Positions 1 to 13,429 of a stretch of 64,000 bases of DNA are shown here, piece after piece; the first letter of the stretch is position 1, and each line of letters starts with the position of its first letter. The stretch covers positions 757,341,603-757,405,602 of the forward strand of contig CM060922.1 in the NCBI GenBank assembly GCA_030737875.1, written 5' to 3'. Made by a program: the position numbers and the translations under genes. Below the pieces are notes generated by a model. It had not been told where the DNA came from. It saw nothing but the letters and a program-made list of their open reading frames with translations, and made no database searches. The stretch is from Allium sativum (lineage: Eukaryota; Streptophyta; Magnoliopsida; Asparagales; Amaryllidaceae).

Positions 1-1934
1 GAGCTAGCACACATTAATCTGGGTATGGTTTTATTTTAGTCATTTTAACTATGACCCGAAAGTGAAGGCTATCCATCATCGTTCTCTTTCTTCAAATCCA
101 CCAATCGCCTTCAAATCCATCCTACTCCATTCTGGAACTCCACTGCGTACACAGTTGTTAAAGTGGTTTCTGGTGTTGGCAGAGAGTATGAAAATATCCG
201 ATCCCGGTCTCTTTAACAACCAAACGTTTACGTTTTTAACACCGGTCAGTTCTTTTACATTTCAAAGATGTTCATACTTCATATGAAAATATCATATTTT
301 GCTTTAAAACTCATTTCAATAGTCGAGATAAAATATTTCATATTAAAATCTCCATTTAAACCAATTTAAAAGCTTAAAATGATTCCAATCTAAATATATA
401 TATATAATAATTTAAAAATATATTGGAATAATTTATATATAAGTTTTTGAAAAGTTTGAAATAAATAGCTTATATAAAAATAAATTTTATCAAAATTTAG
501 TAAAATATGTAGTAAAACAAAATATATTAAAGTAGTTTATAAAATATGTAATTGATTATCAAAATAGTTTATTAAAGAAAATTAATATATATAAGAAAAA
601 TAATAGTTATAAAGTAAATAGTTTGTAAAGTAAAATAGTTAACTATTAAAATAGTTTCTAAAATGGTTTAAAATAATGTAGTTGGAGTTAGAATCGTTTC
701 GACAAGATTTCAACTAGACTTGAAGTCATATGCCAATTTTCAAAACAAATAAACTCCATCTCAATATTTTAATCAATTAAATTTCCGATTCACATTCATT
801 TCAATTCAATCAATTTTATTCAAATAGTTAAATTACAAATTAGATTCTCATTTTTAATGGTTTTTATTTATAACAAGTAATGAGTTCACAATTTAGATAT
901 CATTTTAAACCAATGTTGATTTAAAATAAATTCCAATTGTGGATAAAACAATTCAATTTCAATAAATTCGATTCACATTCAAATTTCATTTTTACCTTTA
1001 GTTACTAAATTAAATTATTTCCCTTTTTCTTTTATATTTCAAAACTCAAAGTTCAAGTTCAAAGGAAATCAATTCATAAAATATCGTTTATATTATTTTT
1101 AAACAATACTCCAAGGTTCAAAGTTAAAACAAATTGGATTTAACCAACCGGTGTCCATATATAAATTTTCTATCCTATGACCAAGTGATACTTAAAATTT
1201 AATTTCAGTATTTCGGGAAAGGATACATATCATTTCAATCCAAATCAAGGTCATAGGTATTTATCATTTCAACCTACGTTCTTAATTTATTTAAATGATT
1301 AATCCCGAGTTTATTTGATGCCTGTAACATCTATGGAGATGGTTGGGATAAATCAACAAAATCAAAACATATATAAACAATGTCGATAACAAGATGAATT
1401 TCATATCAATACATTAAATATATAATTTCAAGGCATCCATCAAAATCAATACATCTAAACAGTTAAATGTAATATCGGTGTACTAGCTAGCCATCAGGTA
1501 TGAGATTTTAAACTAGAAATTGAATTTTAACTGTACAATTTATAACAACAGTTAATTAAATTATATTGTCTATACCGATTAACACAAATAAGCAATTTAA
1601 ATAATCAAACAACAAACAAAACAACCATATCATAACATAAATTTGTTTTAACTAACAATTAAATATTCCAGTTAGGTGTTAGTGGGTTTAATTACTCACC
1701 TTTGGTTCTGAACGCGTTTGAGATCCAAAATATGCTCCAAAATTTAACTGTCTCGGAAGCTGTCCAAATCATTGCCATTGCGAAGAGCTCGTCGATACGA
1801 TTCTAATGCAACAAACCACGTGTCAATTGGAGCTGGTATGAAGAAGTTATGAACGTTTTACCATTTGAAATTCAAAATATATAAAATAATAAACAACTCT
1901 CCTCACCCAATACTGGACCGCCACGTCAGCATCC

Positions 1935-2201
1935 CTAAACCGCCCACTTCTCCATCGCACATGGTACCTGCTGCAATAAACTGAACCCATCAACACGCCT
2001 CACTCCTTGATTCATGCGATTGTATACAAGCCCTGGGACTCGATCCAATATCGCCACCATGTGCGCACCTTTGAGAACCACCTCTGACCAACTTGTGGCC
2101 TCCTCAGGGGTCTCGAACCATGCGCCATGAACCCCAACCCGCGGCCGCTTTGTGATTGAATTCCGAGGATTTTTGAAACCATCTACAACGATCATCCGCA
2201 T
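1935..2201 (-). other. Small open frame (88 codons) in the leader of LTR L
   Basis: Sense-strand frame about 135 bases downstream of the predicted L promoter, in a locally GC-richer stretch. I recognise no domain. Leaders of F and of the A-related solo LTR also hold sense frames of 72-96 codons at the same relative position, but their sequences do not resemble this one, so translation is doubtful. Confidence 0.15.
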
Positions 2202-2336
2202 GGATTTGAAGATCTCGCGTAGATCTACGCTTTTTGTTCAATAAGTATTTGGTTTCATTGATCGGATTCAAAGAAATTAAGCGAGGAAGTTCTGAAATTC
2301 ATGGCCATTGAAGATGAAGACGGCAACCATGTTAAA

Positions 2337-2355
2337 TTAGGGTTTTTTTTATATA
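2337..2355 (-). promoter_or_regulatory. Predicted promoter of LTR L: TATA box and telo-box
   Basis: On the minus strand TATATAAAA (2355-2347) is followed at once by AAACCCTAA (2345-2337). The same pairing recurs in families A, B, C and F. The start site would be near 2320-2338. Inferred from motifs only. Confidence 0.5.
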
Positions 2356-2974
2356 AAATAAAATTAATTTTCATCGTTTTGCATGTATTTAAGCTAAAAT
2401 TCGAACTGAGTCCAAATCGGACTGGCTTACTGCCAAACAATATGTTTTGACGCCTTATGAACACAATGGAACAGGTTTCAAAGCCCAAATCCAAAGTCTC
2501 TAGCAGTTTCTTCTAAAACTCAATATTAATTAAATTATACATACAATCTTTTACCCATTTTAATTTATGACGATCAAACTATAACTCCGTTGGCTATGAA
2601 TTTTTTAGATCTTACAAAAATTTACAATTCCAGATCCAGTAAAATTAATTTCATCGAATTCTGATATCGTTTGCAAAATGACAATTTTGACCAATTCATT
2701 GATATATTAAAATATTTATTTTTCACTTATTCACCTTCAAATTAAATTCAATGGTTTATAAATTCTATTCAAATAAAACTAAAATAAAAATCATATAACT
2801 AATAAATCAACAATCATTTATTGTGAATCCAGATTCATTATTTATCAAGTCAAATTAAGTACATACCTTAACAATATACGACAAAAATCATAAATTTTAA
2901 CATTTAAAACAATTTAGTTCAAAACACACTAAATTTAATAATTTAAATTATCGCAAAAATCTCGGGATGTTAAA

Positions 2975-4370
2975 AGCGTGGTGAAGGTGATCTTTAAGCA
3001 TGCTTTTGACCAAATGGGTATTTTCGAATAAAGGCTAAAACCAAGCAATGAGCCCTTCTTCGGTTTCAACAACAAAGGATCTATTCTAGTAGAGAAAATT
3101 AAGCTTTTAGTCCAAGTTGGATTGTCTCCACTCTGCAGAATCTTCGATACTCCTTTTGTCATCGTTGACCAGCCTTCCAACTACAATGCTTTCTATAGCC
3201 GTCTTGATTTTGATGAAGTGGACACTTTCGTCTCGTCAAAATATCTTATGATGAAATTTTATGACAAAACAAGGCTGGGTCACAATCAGGGGAGAGCAAT
3301 TCAGCTCCCACGAATTATACTTTGCAACCGTTGACCATCATAAAAAGGGAGTATCTTGCTTACTTTGATTCTTCTACAGTTTTTTAACCATTGGATGAAA
3401 GATTCTTACATCTGACATTCGAAACTAAAATAAGAATCAATAAGACTAACAAACGTATGAATGATAGGTATAGACCTTTGAGAAGCAAAAGGAAGAGGGC
3501 TGAAGAGATAAATTCGGCTGAGGGAGAAGATATTATAACATAACCAGATTCCCGAGGGAATATAGTAATAATCAGACCAATAGAAAACTTGGATATAATA
3601 AAAGTAGAACCAATCCATAATGCTAAGACCATCAAAATAGGGAAGAGGTTGTAAGGACCATTGAATATGGATTTGATTCAGTTCCTACAATATTTGGATC
3701 CACTCGAATTTGATAAGGATAAATTTATCAGTTATGATTCACGCTCTGATCATCAACCCATCTATTACCCATGTCTGATAAAAGAAAAGGAAATATAATA
3801 GGGACAGATCGGAAGCCTTGAAAGATGAGGTCAAGAAGCTACTTGCAAATGGATTTATCTGAGAGGTCTTTTGTCCCAAGTGGTTAGCTAATCCAATACT
3901 GGTGAAAAAGTCTAGTGGAAAATGGAGGACTTATGTCGATTACACAGACATGAATAAAGCTTTCCTAAATGATTGTTATCCTCTTCCCTAAATAGATCAG
4001 TTGGTTGACACAACTGGTGGATATAAATTGTTATCCCTCGTGGATGCCTACTCAGGATACAACCAAATCCCTATGTTCAAACGTGATGAAGAGCATACGA
4101 GCTTCGTTACTGATTGTGGAACACTTTGCTATAAGGTAATGCCTTTGGATTAAAGAACGTCAGTGCAACATATCAAAGGCTAGTTAATAGAATGTTTCAA
4201 GATCAAATAGGGCGAAATATGAAAGTATATGTGGATGGCATGCTAGTTAAATCTAATAATGCAGAAAATCGTTTGGAGGACCTAGAAGAATTGTTCAATA
4301 TCTTGAGGGAATATTATATGAAGTTAAACCCTCAAAAGTGTTCTTTTAGGGTTAAACCTACATACAATAA
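2975..4370 (+). pseudogene. Ty3/gypsy copy 1: protease end, linker and reverse transcriptase, decayed
   Basis: The fragment opens just after the protease active-site position (frame reading SVVKVIFKHAF) and is clearly homologous to the protease of element E at 63636-64000. RT follows at about 3800-4350: VKKLLANGFI, GKWRTYVDY, LVDAYSGYNQI, then MP(F)GLKN and an MKVYVDGMLVKS block. Stops interrupt it (for example after NGFI and after YPLP), and a base is missing near MPLD/LKN, so the RT spans two frames, the last being 4192-4452. The catalytic YVDD box reads YVDG, so the enzyme is dead. Homology ends near KCSFRV, where element E appears to begin. The style is that of Tat/Athila-type gypsy elements. 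Left flank is LTR L, inserted in the protease. Confidence 0.85.
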
Positions 4371-4389
4371 GCAGCCCCGAGTAGGCGCC

Positions 4390-5557
4390 AATGCCGACAC
4401 CGAGAGAAATCCAATACCTAAAGGAAGTAAGGGGAGGATGCAATCAACCTGATCTCAAAGCCGAAAGCATGTTATCCGAAATCGAAGCCTAGTGCCATAA
4501 AAGGAAAAGCTCAAGACCAACATGGAGGAAAGTAAAGTGATATTAATACCAACTAGCTTGGCATCGATACCAGTACTAAAGGTGGCATGGGATCTACAAA
4601 GAAAGGAGAATGAAAGTAGATATGATAGCGACATGATGAAGAATAAAGCTATCCATACTAACATGCTCAGTGTCGATACTCATATGTAGAGCTGCAATAT
4701 GAGCTTCTAAGTCCAAAGCGGGTTGATACCCAGAAGATCAAGAGGCAAGAAACTAGAGGTCACTACCAAAGCTAAGAGTCACTAAAAGAAGGCCGAAATC
4801 TAGAAATCGACACCAGAAACCGTAGATGCAGGTCGACACCGAAACAATGAACCGTAAGCGGGCTTTCTACCGAACTGCAACAGAAGGGAACCCAAATTGC
4901 CTATAAATAAGACCCTAGGGGTCTCATTTAAGGGGATTTTCTCATTTTCTACAATCTCGTATTCCTTTTGAAAGCTCGAATCCAAATTTCAAAATCGAAT
5001 TTGGGATTTCCACACCACTCATAATACATTCATAATAAATGAAAGGGAAAACCGAGATTTAAATCACTCTTGATTTGATAATCATGATGTGTCCTTATTG
5101 ATTCAACAAGGAGTTATCACTAACATCTTTCCTGATGGCCTTGATCCCAAACGCTTTCGATAAGGGGAAATTACTGAGTGAAATCAATGAATTATTTATT
5201 ACGATACACATACATGCTTCAGTCTTCTCACAATAAGCCTAACATAGCACAATGTTCTCAAAGACCTATTGTAGCTTATGACATGATAACTGACACTACT
5301 AAAGCCTTTCGTGGGCTAGATCGATGTGAAAGTATCATCTTAGTCATTAAAGGCTATAGTATGTCACCAAACCTAAATGTTGTGTTATATTAGCCTGTTT
5401 CTTCTCTACACAATGTATATTATTCTATTCTAAATCTAGGGATCATTGTTGTAACAAGATTATCTACCTTTTATAAGCTTAGAATACCCTTATCCCAAGG
5501 CAATTGTTGATCCTTAAGTTTCGTAAGCGGGATACTCACCTCTTGAAGAAAAATTAA
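4390..5557 (+). mobile_element. Element E (Ty3/gypsy) 5' LTR, left part
   Basis: The sequence between the truncated RT of copy 1 and solo LTR D acts as the upstream part of the LTR that resumes at 27043 and ends at a primer site near 27217. The exact LTR start is uncertain (about 4380-4450). It holds degenerate repeats around TCGACACCGA (about 4380-4860) and a TATA box at 4902-4910. No coding potential is evident. Without D the LTR would be about 1.3 kb. Assigning it to E rather than to copy 1 rests on continuity with the primer site and gag after D is removed. Confidence 0.65.
4902..4910 (+). promoter_or_regulatory. TATA box of element E LTR
   Basis: TATAAATAA in plus orientation inside the E LTR, followed by a short GC-mixed stretch typical of an LTR transcription start. 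Motif evidence only. Confidence 0.5.
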
Positions 5558-6891
5558 TGTGACACCCCATGTCCGTTAATGTCACTCTTTATCAGAATGC
5601 ATTAAGTTCCGTGAAGCATTATAGGTAAACAAAAATAAAATCTCATAAGACAGATATATAAATAGCAGCGGAAATTTAAAACTTCATCTTTCAATAGAAA
5701 ATACTATAGTATCAAATCCAGTTACAATATCGGACTAAAATGCTGGAACAAAATACATCAAATAAACGCATCTGTATCACTCTAAAAACCATCAGAGTAT
5801 AGAAATGAAAATTCATAATCCCCATAAGTAGCCATAATAAAGTGGATAAATAGTTGAAGCGATACATCAAAGCAGATCTAGATCCAAGCAGAAACAGAAG
5901 AGAGAGAAAGTCCTAATCATGCCTGAGCATTCCCACCCTGAGAACCTAGATGGAGGGGGGAAGGAAAGAGAGGAAAGTAAACAAAACGGGTAACCATAAA
6001 GTCTGGCGAGTCCATTGACTTTTAGCATATAAAGAATTAAAAGTACCAAGATAGGCAAATAAACTGGATGAGAGACAATAGTAGCATATAATAGGTATAA
6101 ACATGATGGATAGGATAAACAGAATAAATAGGATAAACTGTGCTTCTCAACTACATTTTCTTCATCAATACTAGTATACCGAATTAGGTGATTTCCAATT
6201 ACTTAACAGAAATGGAATGATCCCAACAGAAACATAATGGTAGATTTAGGTGTACTTCTAGTAACGGGTTTTACCCCAAACAGAAATAACAGGTATCCCA
6301 ACAGAAATAACCGGTGTTACCCCAAAAAGAAATAACGGGTACCTAAACAGGAAGGACTAGATGTACCCTAATTACTACCCCTAAGCAATAGGCTCCCTAA
6401 CAGGTAAATACCCTGTGTCGGCCCCACAGTAGGGTGTATTACTTCCTAAAGTGGCAACCTACAGAAGGACACAGACCGATTTATAAGTGTTACAACGACT
6501 TATTTTCCCAGGCAGGCCAGACCCATGCACGCACATGACCCCGTTGGAACGTGCCATCAAAAAAACCCTTCCTAGATGAACCTCTTACAATTAGCTTAGT
6601 AAGCGTGCCCTGACCCCTACCTATTGCGGGGTCCCCGTTTAATACTAAAATGGGTTACTGACTAATATAGGTCCCACACCATAGGTGACACAAGTCAAAC
6701 CCCTAAACTTGCGTCCCCAATCAACTAGGATTTCCACAGGTTAAGTCTTACAACCTAACCCCCACAAATTCAGCAGGTTAAGTTTCACAAGTTAACAACG
6801 TCCATATACAACCCCAACATATTAAATAGGTTTACTTAACCCCATTGTTTTAACCGATTTACTTAACCACACACAGATTTAACAGGTTACA
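5558..6891 (-). mobile_element. Solo LTR D, first half (element-end side)
   Basis: Starts TGTGACACCCC and, after removal of element C (6892-26011 plus one TTACA duplication), joins the second half at 26017-27042 to give about 2.36 kb ending GGGTGTTACA. Flanking five bases are ATTAA (5553-5557) and ATTAT (27043-27047), four of five matching. No primer site, polypurine tract or internal domain was found, so it is probably a solo LTR. A TTCCGCTG-type site (minus, about 5665-5674) lies 110 bases from the LTR end, as in the other families. It sits inside the E 5' LTR. Confidence 0.8.
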
Positions 6892-9800
6892 TGTGACAAC
6901 CCGAATTCCAACAGACCGATTTTTTTTCAGAACCCCAATCCATCGAAACTCAAGTTGTTGTGCTCTGTTACCCTGCAGAAAAGACAGAGACATAAAATAT
7001 GTTAGAGCTCAGAAAATATCTCACAGCGGAATGGAAAAAATATAGTATATCAAAACATAGCATTACCATATTATTAATACTGCCTAACCAGTATCCAAAG
7101 CTATCATGCCTCTGCCACAAATCTAACCTGCAAGTATGTTATGAGGAGGGGGTCAAAACATAAGTTCTGGTGACTGGATTTAAACTATACACTTTGGATA
7201 ATCCTACATATAGTGTTCGATCATGTTATCTTATTTATTAGGTTACTTGGGTTATCAGCACTCAAGGCTTACACACACGTCGTACCCGTTTACTTCCCAG
7301 TGGATTAACCTAATATAGTATATATGCAGCTACCCCCAATATTGAGGTACACCCCATGGTACCCCACTCGCACGGTCTCTACCGTAACACTATCGAAATA
7401 TACGCAGTCCCTCATCCTACGCCGTAGTGACATACAGATAACAATATTACGTTCCGCATATATCTGTCATTACTATGCTATGCAAACGTACAGACCGCCA
7501 CCATTGTTCGAATCTGAATTTATATCGCAGTAATGCCCTCAAGCCTACGATACACCACCCAGAGCCGACATGCATGTATCTAGACTGTCCATTAGTCGTA
7601 TCTTCAATTGTAGCTCGATGCCTCAATCACACGTCCTCTAATGTGCACCGAGTTCCATGGAAGGGCGATACAAGAAACATGGAACTCAGTCGGGAACTTT
7701 TCCAAATCTGTACAGGCCCGTCTTTAAAGAGACTCTATATACAAATATACCTAGGGCCTGTTTTCACGGTGGCTATGGCCCCACCTCGGCCCCTCCCTCA
7801 ACTAATAAAGACTACAAGTGCTAAATGACTACCCCTAATAACAAAGAATCTAAACATCCATTTGGCGTCTCCCCTCAACCCCTTACCCTGATAGTGAAGG
7901 GTGAATGGTATCTTGGGTTTAGCTCTAGTCTTTGCGCATCCCACTGGCTGTTGATGACGGGTATCCGATGATCTACTATCCTTGTTAGTCGTGACCCACC
8001 GCCTCCTCATTGAGACAATAACCGAATCACCCTGGTGTCACCGCGTCACAGCATTCTGACTGCATAGCTACTTTTGAAGTCAAGGACCACCCACCTAGTA
8101 GTTATGCGTAGACCCAACCTCTGCGAGCACAGCTAAGACATCTGTCACCGCAAAGAGGACTACTAGGAGCACCTTACGTACCTCAAGAAGCCGTGTGCTT
8201 CCCCTTCTAGTCCTTTGGAGACATCAGAACAATTAGATGAATGTGTACTCCCATCGTGCCTTTTAACACCTCGATGATCTATGCCGTTGGGTTTTTCACC
8301 TTCAAACGTACGGACTGGTCCAAGCGCCTCACTTTAATATGTTGTTAGACCTTATGTCTAAACATTCTTTTACGTGCTTGCTTTTCCTTACCAGGTTTCC
8401 TTTTAACTTGGTTATTCCCATTCACATTGATTTCTTCATCAATTACCAAGTTCCTCTTTCTTATTAATTTTAGTTATAACTTAACCCACTTAAGTTTATT
8501 AATAAGCCCACAACATGTTATTCTCTAGATTGTGGTCCAAGTTCTGTAATCCACAATCCCTTTATATTCTTGTTTGATTTCAAGGTTACCATAACATTTT
8601 CTACTTAATATACTATTAAGTATATCTCAATTCACATGTTTTATAATTAACATGTCACTTACCATTTATGATTAAATATAACTTACTTCATAATTTTTCC
8701 TCATTCTTTCTCATTTAATCATAAATTCAATTTACACCGTCACTACAACTTACCGTTGTTTACATATTAACTTAGTTCTATTAACTAAGGCCCATTAACA
8801 AGTTTCTCTACCCATTTATTATAATCTATGTTATAATTTCCCCTTGTCCCAAGGACAAGTCTGAACATGTTATTCTTATCAGCGGGTTTCAGACCTCCAA
8901 GTTTACGGCTTACTTAATTTATAATTAAATACAATATATTTCCCCCTTTTCTTTACTGGTTTCAGGTTTTCCCCTTTACTGATTACTTAATTTACAATTA
9001 AGTGTCCCTTAACTCAGTTCACCAGTTATTCCATTTCCTTACTAGTTTATCATAACCTAAGTTATAATATTCACTTGTCCCTAGGACAAGTCTACCTATC
9101 ATACAACATTTTTATTAATGTTATTTATTTATAACAGGTTATTATCATTTCCCTTTTAAACCATTTACTATTGTAAACCATTATTCTTCATTCACCGTAA
9201 TATATATATATGTATATATTCCTTATTATATTAAGGAAAACACTTCATGCACCTTATCAGTTTGATAGAAGGAATCAATGATTTAATTTTGTAATGTATT
9301 CCCATCTAAATCCATGGTAGCAAGTAATTGTTTTACTTTTCTTTATTTATTGTGGCTTACATGCAACAACATTCTCAAGAATAGGTCATTTAGGGAAATA
9401 CATCACTTTTCCTTCTCATCACACTAACTCATTTTATTACATTCCTTCCTTTCTTATTTTCTGAGTTAGACATTTAATTACCATCATTGCCATTTATTCA
9501 TATCTTATTATATACATACATATATATAAAAGCACTAGACCTCTCACATTAAGCCTACACTTGTGGATGCCCGACGGGTCCTGGTAGACTTCTGCCACAA
9601 GTCGACTTAACCTCGTGCCTTAGCACTATTTTTATTTATGCACTTAGACCTCTCACATTCGATTTACCACTTGTGAATGCTGGATATGCCGGGCGGGTCC
9701 GGGCAGATTTCTATCACAAATACAATCTAACCTCGTGTCTAAGGCGTTACAGTTCCAAATTACTGTTTATTTAGGCATGTTCATATTTTAATAGTTATCC

Positions 9801-10468
9801 TCTTTTTCCATGTAAAATTTTGGCATATTGCCCTTTTTATACATCTACTGTAATCCAATTTACATGTCATCAAGTTATGCCTATATTTTGGCGCATGTCC
9901 CTTTTTAACATGTATTTAATTCTAATTTTTGACATGTAAGCATTTAATCGGGTAATTGTTCAGATCTAACAAGTTACAAGTCAATTACTCAATAATATGC
10001 CACAAGTAAATCATGTAGTTACAATCACTGAATTGGTTATTCATATCCTAACAAGTTTATTTTCTCCAACATGTAAACATTCAATACTTTAGCCAATTCA
10101 ACATAGGAATTTCCTGGCATTCATATTAACATTTTAACTCGTTATAACAACAATTTATAATTAATCAGGCAATTTCACAATTAATAAAAAAGGGAATGCT
10201 AAATGATTATGTACCATAATCTAAAATAATATGGCTTAAATCCACTCACCTTTTGTGCTTTCCCAAATTCTGGATCTGATCCAGTTTTAACATCCATGGT
10301 TTTCCCTTGCTTTTATGATTCTGGATAATCTTTTTATTACTGTTAATTATCTCTTCCAGATCTAGATTCATAATTTTCCTAGGCTAATATTTTAATTTTC
10401 AGAATAGATTTGAGAAGACAGAGAGAGAGTAATGGCAGAGCTTCAGCATAGCTTTAGAATTATGAGTT

Positions 10469-10497
10469 TTAGGGTTAATTGTAGGGCCTTATTTATA
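10469..10497 (-). promoter_or_regulatory. Element C promoter (3' LTR): TATA box and telo-box
   Basis: Minus strand TATAAATA (10497-10490) followed 12 bases later by TAACCCTAA (10477-10469). Two TGAGTCA-centred palindromes lie 30-120 bases upstream. Confidence 0.6.
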
Positions 10498-10527
10498 GAT
10501 GCTCAAGACCTTATCGTACACGCAACG

Positions 10528-10617
10528 TTGAGTCAACATTGAGCCCAATTAAGAAAATAGTCCAGGTTCGCAGATGAATTTAGCCAGATCTTATTGTACA
10601 CGCAGTGCTGAGTCAGC
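10528..10617. promoter_or_regulatory. Paired TGAGTCA palindromes upstream of the C promoter (3' LTR)
   Basis: TTGAGTCAA (10528-10536) and GCTGAGTCAGC (10607-10617). Both keep the core, and the flanking arms differ in matched pairs between sites. Confidence 0.5.
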
Positions 10618-10982
10618 ATTGGATCCCGTAAGCTGTTTTGGCGTAGAAATTTGATTTTTGAATGTTTGAATTTATTTAACTTTTATATTCACATGTAATC
10701 TTCTTATGCGTATACAATTCTTATAACGACCATTTTACGTGTATATATATATATATACGCACAATTTTTGTTTTGTTTTCAAAATTCAAACGGTGTTGCA
10801 CCGTTATTTGATTCTTGCTATATTTCATTGACTGCAACCTTATCTTGAATTTTATCTCTTGTATATATGTATATATTTTTATTTCCTTATACGTACATTC
10901 TTATCCTTTCAAATTTTGAATTTGTATACGTACATATATTTGTATGCTCAGTTGTCCCTCTCTAAAACAAAGATAAAAATTA

Positions 10983-11056
10983 TGTCATCGTCGGGCTTCA
11001 AACCCCCGACCTCTATGTTGCAAATCCTATGCCTTCACCAACTGAGCTATGATGTC
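10983..11056 (-). other. tRNA-like sequence in element C 3' LTR (degraded)
   Basis: Counterpart of 25584-25659. On the minus strand an A-box-like TAGCTCAGTTGG is present, but the B box is damaged (the plus strand reads GGGCTTCAAACCC). It does not fold into a normal acceptor stem, so it is not a functional tRNA gene. Confidence 0.5.
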
Positions 11057-11422
11057 TTTTGTTAATAAGTTTAGAAACAATGGTAGTCACTGTTCTCCTT
11101 CTTTTACCTTATTCTCATGTTTTGCTACAATACTTCATTTAAATGTATATGTTTCACCTTAGCTCAGTTTTCTGCAGTCCATATGTCTAAATTGACCAGA
11201 AAATCGCCACGAACACAATGACGTTAATCCCGTGGCCAAATTCTTGAAGCTCTTCAATTTTTTCTTTTTTTTCTTTTTTTTAAAAAAAATATTTTAATCG
11301 CATTGCATTTCTTCTTATTGCATGTAATTTATTAATCTTTTCTTCATTTCAATGTATGAACTTATTACATGCAATTATATTATCATATTTTACTTTATTG
11401 TCATAAAATGCGGGGTGTTGCA

Positions 11423-13429
11423 TTCTCCCACCCTTAGGAAATTTCGTCCCCGGAAATTGATAAGGGAAAAATCAATTAACCCCTCACATGATATACATCC
11501 ATCATGTGTGTATCCAATTTTGCAAACATTGTGCACTTGTACAAAGTGAAATACAACATAATAACATATGTATGCCTAAACGGTACCTTCTATGTGTATG
11601 CAAATTCTCAAAATCTTTTTAAAATATGATGCTCACATCCTGAATATACTGGCAGTTCTATATGAATGCAATATTTTGAAAATCAAAAGATATTTTCATC
11701 TAAATTTTCCCGCATTCTTACTGAGTAAGAGCGTAGTTCATCCAATTGTTGCATCCATAATCCTAGCAACCAATTTTATTTTTTTAATTTCAGAAAAATC
11801 TAATTTTCAAAATTCGATTTCTTATGTTACAAAAAGGTGGAAAATGGAAACTTCGCATCTTTCGTTTTTCTTTTTCATCTTATCTTGGAAAGTTTTATCT
11901 TTATCCATCTTTTCTCATTAGTTTCCATTTTTATTGCTTTACTGAATTTTCTGTTTTCTTTTCAGTTGTACCTTTTCTCTTTTCTTAGCTTATTTAATTA
12001 TTTGATCTTAGTTTAAATTTAAATAAGTCTCTAGTCTTTCAACTAAAACAGGAGAACAAACACCATACACAGCTACTACTAAGGGCCAAGAATCTCGAAA
12101 TTATGTCCCCCTCTATCGGAAAATTCCAAACCATGGGATCCACGACAAGTTCAGGTGTTACCCTAACTTCCCAACAAGAACAAGATAATGGAACGATCCC
12201 AACCGAAATGTAGTAATGGGTTTTACCCTAATCTGAAAATTAGTAATAGGGTCTAAACACTTACTTGCCCCTTTTACCAGTTCTAGCTGTGTATCAACAA
12301 TTATTTCAAGCAACATCCTAGGCTTTCCAATGCTTATGCATTCTACGAGAACTCATTATTATTCCAAGATAATTCTCGCTATTTACTTTATAGCCCCCAA
12401 ACTTTTCCCATCTTCCCTAGGCACTAACTCTTACCTACTCCATACTTTTTAAAACATGGTTTGGCTCTATTTCTTTTAAATTTCCTTTCAAAAATTAAAA
12501 GTGTCAAAACTTTATTTTCCTCATGAAAACTTTCTTTTGCCAAACCATAAAAACATTTCATCTTAAAAATGTAAATCATCAATTTTTTTTCAAATCACAA
12601 AACTGGAGTAGATACAGACAACTATTTTCTCCATCGGGTTTACGACTTGTTCTTACTATAAGGTCGGTTTAGTCTCTTACTACAAGGTGCAGACATCCAC
12701 TCTATTCTTAATTTCTATACTTATTTTGTCCACCCAACAAAATTATCTTGTCAAAATAATTTATCCAAAAAGGATTGTCATAAGAATAAAGATTTCAAAT
12801 CTTTCTTTATTAAAAAATCTTGTATGAAACATAACAAGAAAACTAGTGAGCTATACATGCTCTATAATATGCACCTTTTTACTAAGATAATTCTACTTTA
12901 AAACTCAATTGTACTTCTTTACATATTTTAAAACTATAACTTTTAAGATTAAAACTTGAAAACACCATAAATCATTTTCCCAATTTTCTTTATAATTTAA
13001 AGTTCTTAAAAGTTAATAACGGGGTTAGACTCAAAGCGGGTTTCCAATTCTTCTAGGATTTCCTAGACACTTCCCAAGGTCAATTCTCTCAACTATATAT
13101 ATTCCTAATCCATTTCTCTCTTTCTAACCTTTTCCAATCTATAAGGTTTTACTACCAAACCCACTAACCCAAAATACTAATCATATGGGATTCACTTTCC
13201 TTCCATACAAAGCATATTGTACACTCTCCACCCAAATTACATAAGGGTCTCAGATTTCCTTATTCATCCCTTTAGTGTACAAAATAACACCCTATTTCTT
13301 ATCATATCACGCTCTTTCTATTCAGTGGGTTCCTCTATGGATCTAGGTATATATATAATATATATTTATATTTTTAAAAATACAAATACGTTCACTCACT
13401 ATTTATATAGGAATCCTAAACCTACCAGA
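11423..13429 (-). mobile_element. Element C internal domain (2007 bp, non-coding)
   Basis: Lies between the two C LTRs. A polypurine tract, CCTAAGGGTGGGAGAA on the minus strand, abuts the 3' LTR (11438-11423). The primer site should adjoin 13429. The minus strand there reads TC then TGGTAGGTTTAGG, which shares only TGGTA with the initiator-Met-type site, so the primer is unclear. A perfect hairpin (TCTAGGA TT TCCTAGA) lies at 13052-13067. There is no gag or pol similarity; the 109-codon frame at 11592-11921 is antisense, AT-rich and unsupported. It would need proteins supplied in trans. Confidence 0.8.

Larger units (their letters stand above)
1..2974 (-). mobile_element. Giant LTR 'L', partial (left end outside window)
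   Basis: AT-rich LTR in minus orientation. Its element-start end lies at the right, where a degenerate GGGATGTTAAA replaces the GGGTNGTTACA end of sister families, and the gypsy protease frame resumes directly after it. Landmarks follow the order seen in families A, B and C: a U3 of about 620 bp, a TATA box plus telo-box (2337-2355), a less AT-rich leader (about 1750-2330), a GTGAGT motif (minus, 1694-1699), then AT-rich DNA. A stretch at about 190-230 (GATCCCGGTCTCT) matches the same position in family A (20213-20226). Target duplication cannot be checked because the other end is outside the window. Whether it is a solo LTR or part of a full element is unknown. Confidence 0.7.
6892..11422 (-). 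mobile_element. Element C, 3' LTR (4531 bp)
   Basis: Runs from TGTGACAACCC to GGGGTGTTGCA. It is the homologue of 13430-26011 once element A is removed. The polypurine tract abuts its right end, so in the minus orientation it is the 3' LTR. It contains, in element order, a tRNA-like sequence (11056-10983), two TGAGTCA palindromes, TATA and telo-box (10497-10469), GTGAGT (10249-10244), AT-rich DNA, a less AT-rich block (about 8300-7300) and a TTCCGCTG motif (7031-7022). The target duplication TTACA flanks the whole element (6887-6891 and 26012-26016). The LTR pair is visibly diverged, so the insertion is old. Confidence 0.9.

Noticed and set aside
7475..7828. 117-codon plus-strand frame, with a homologous 114-codon frame at 14086-14430
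   Set aside because: It is the two C LTRs read antisense. About fifteen amino-acid differences between the copies with no sign of synonymous bias, no domain and no promoter in that direction.
10200..10375. 41-codon sense frame in the C leader ending at GGTGAG, open in both LTRs
   Set aside because: Seven of nine differences between the copies are non-synonymous, as expected without constraint.
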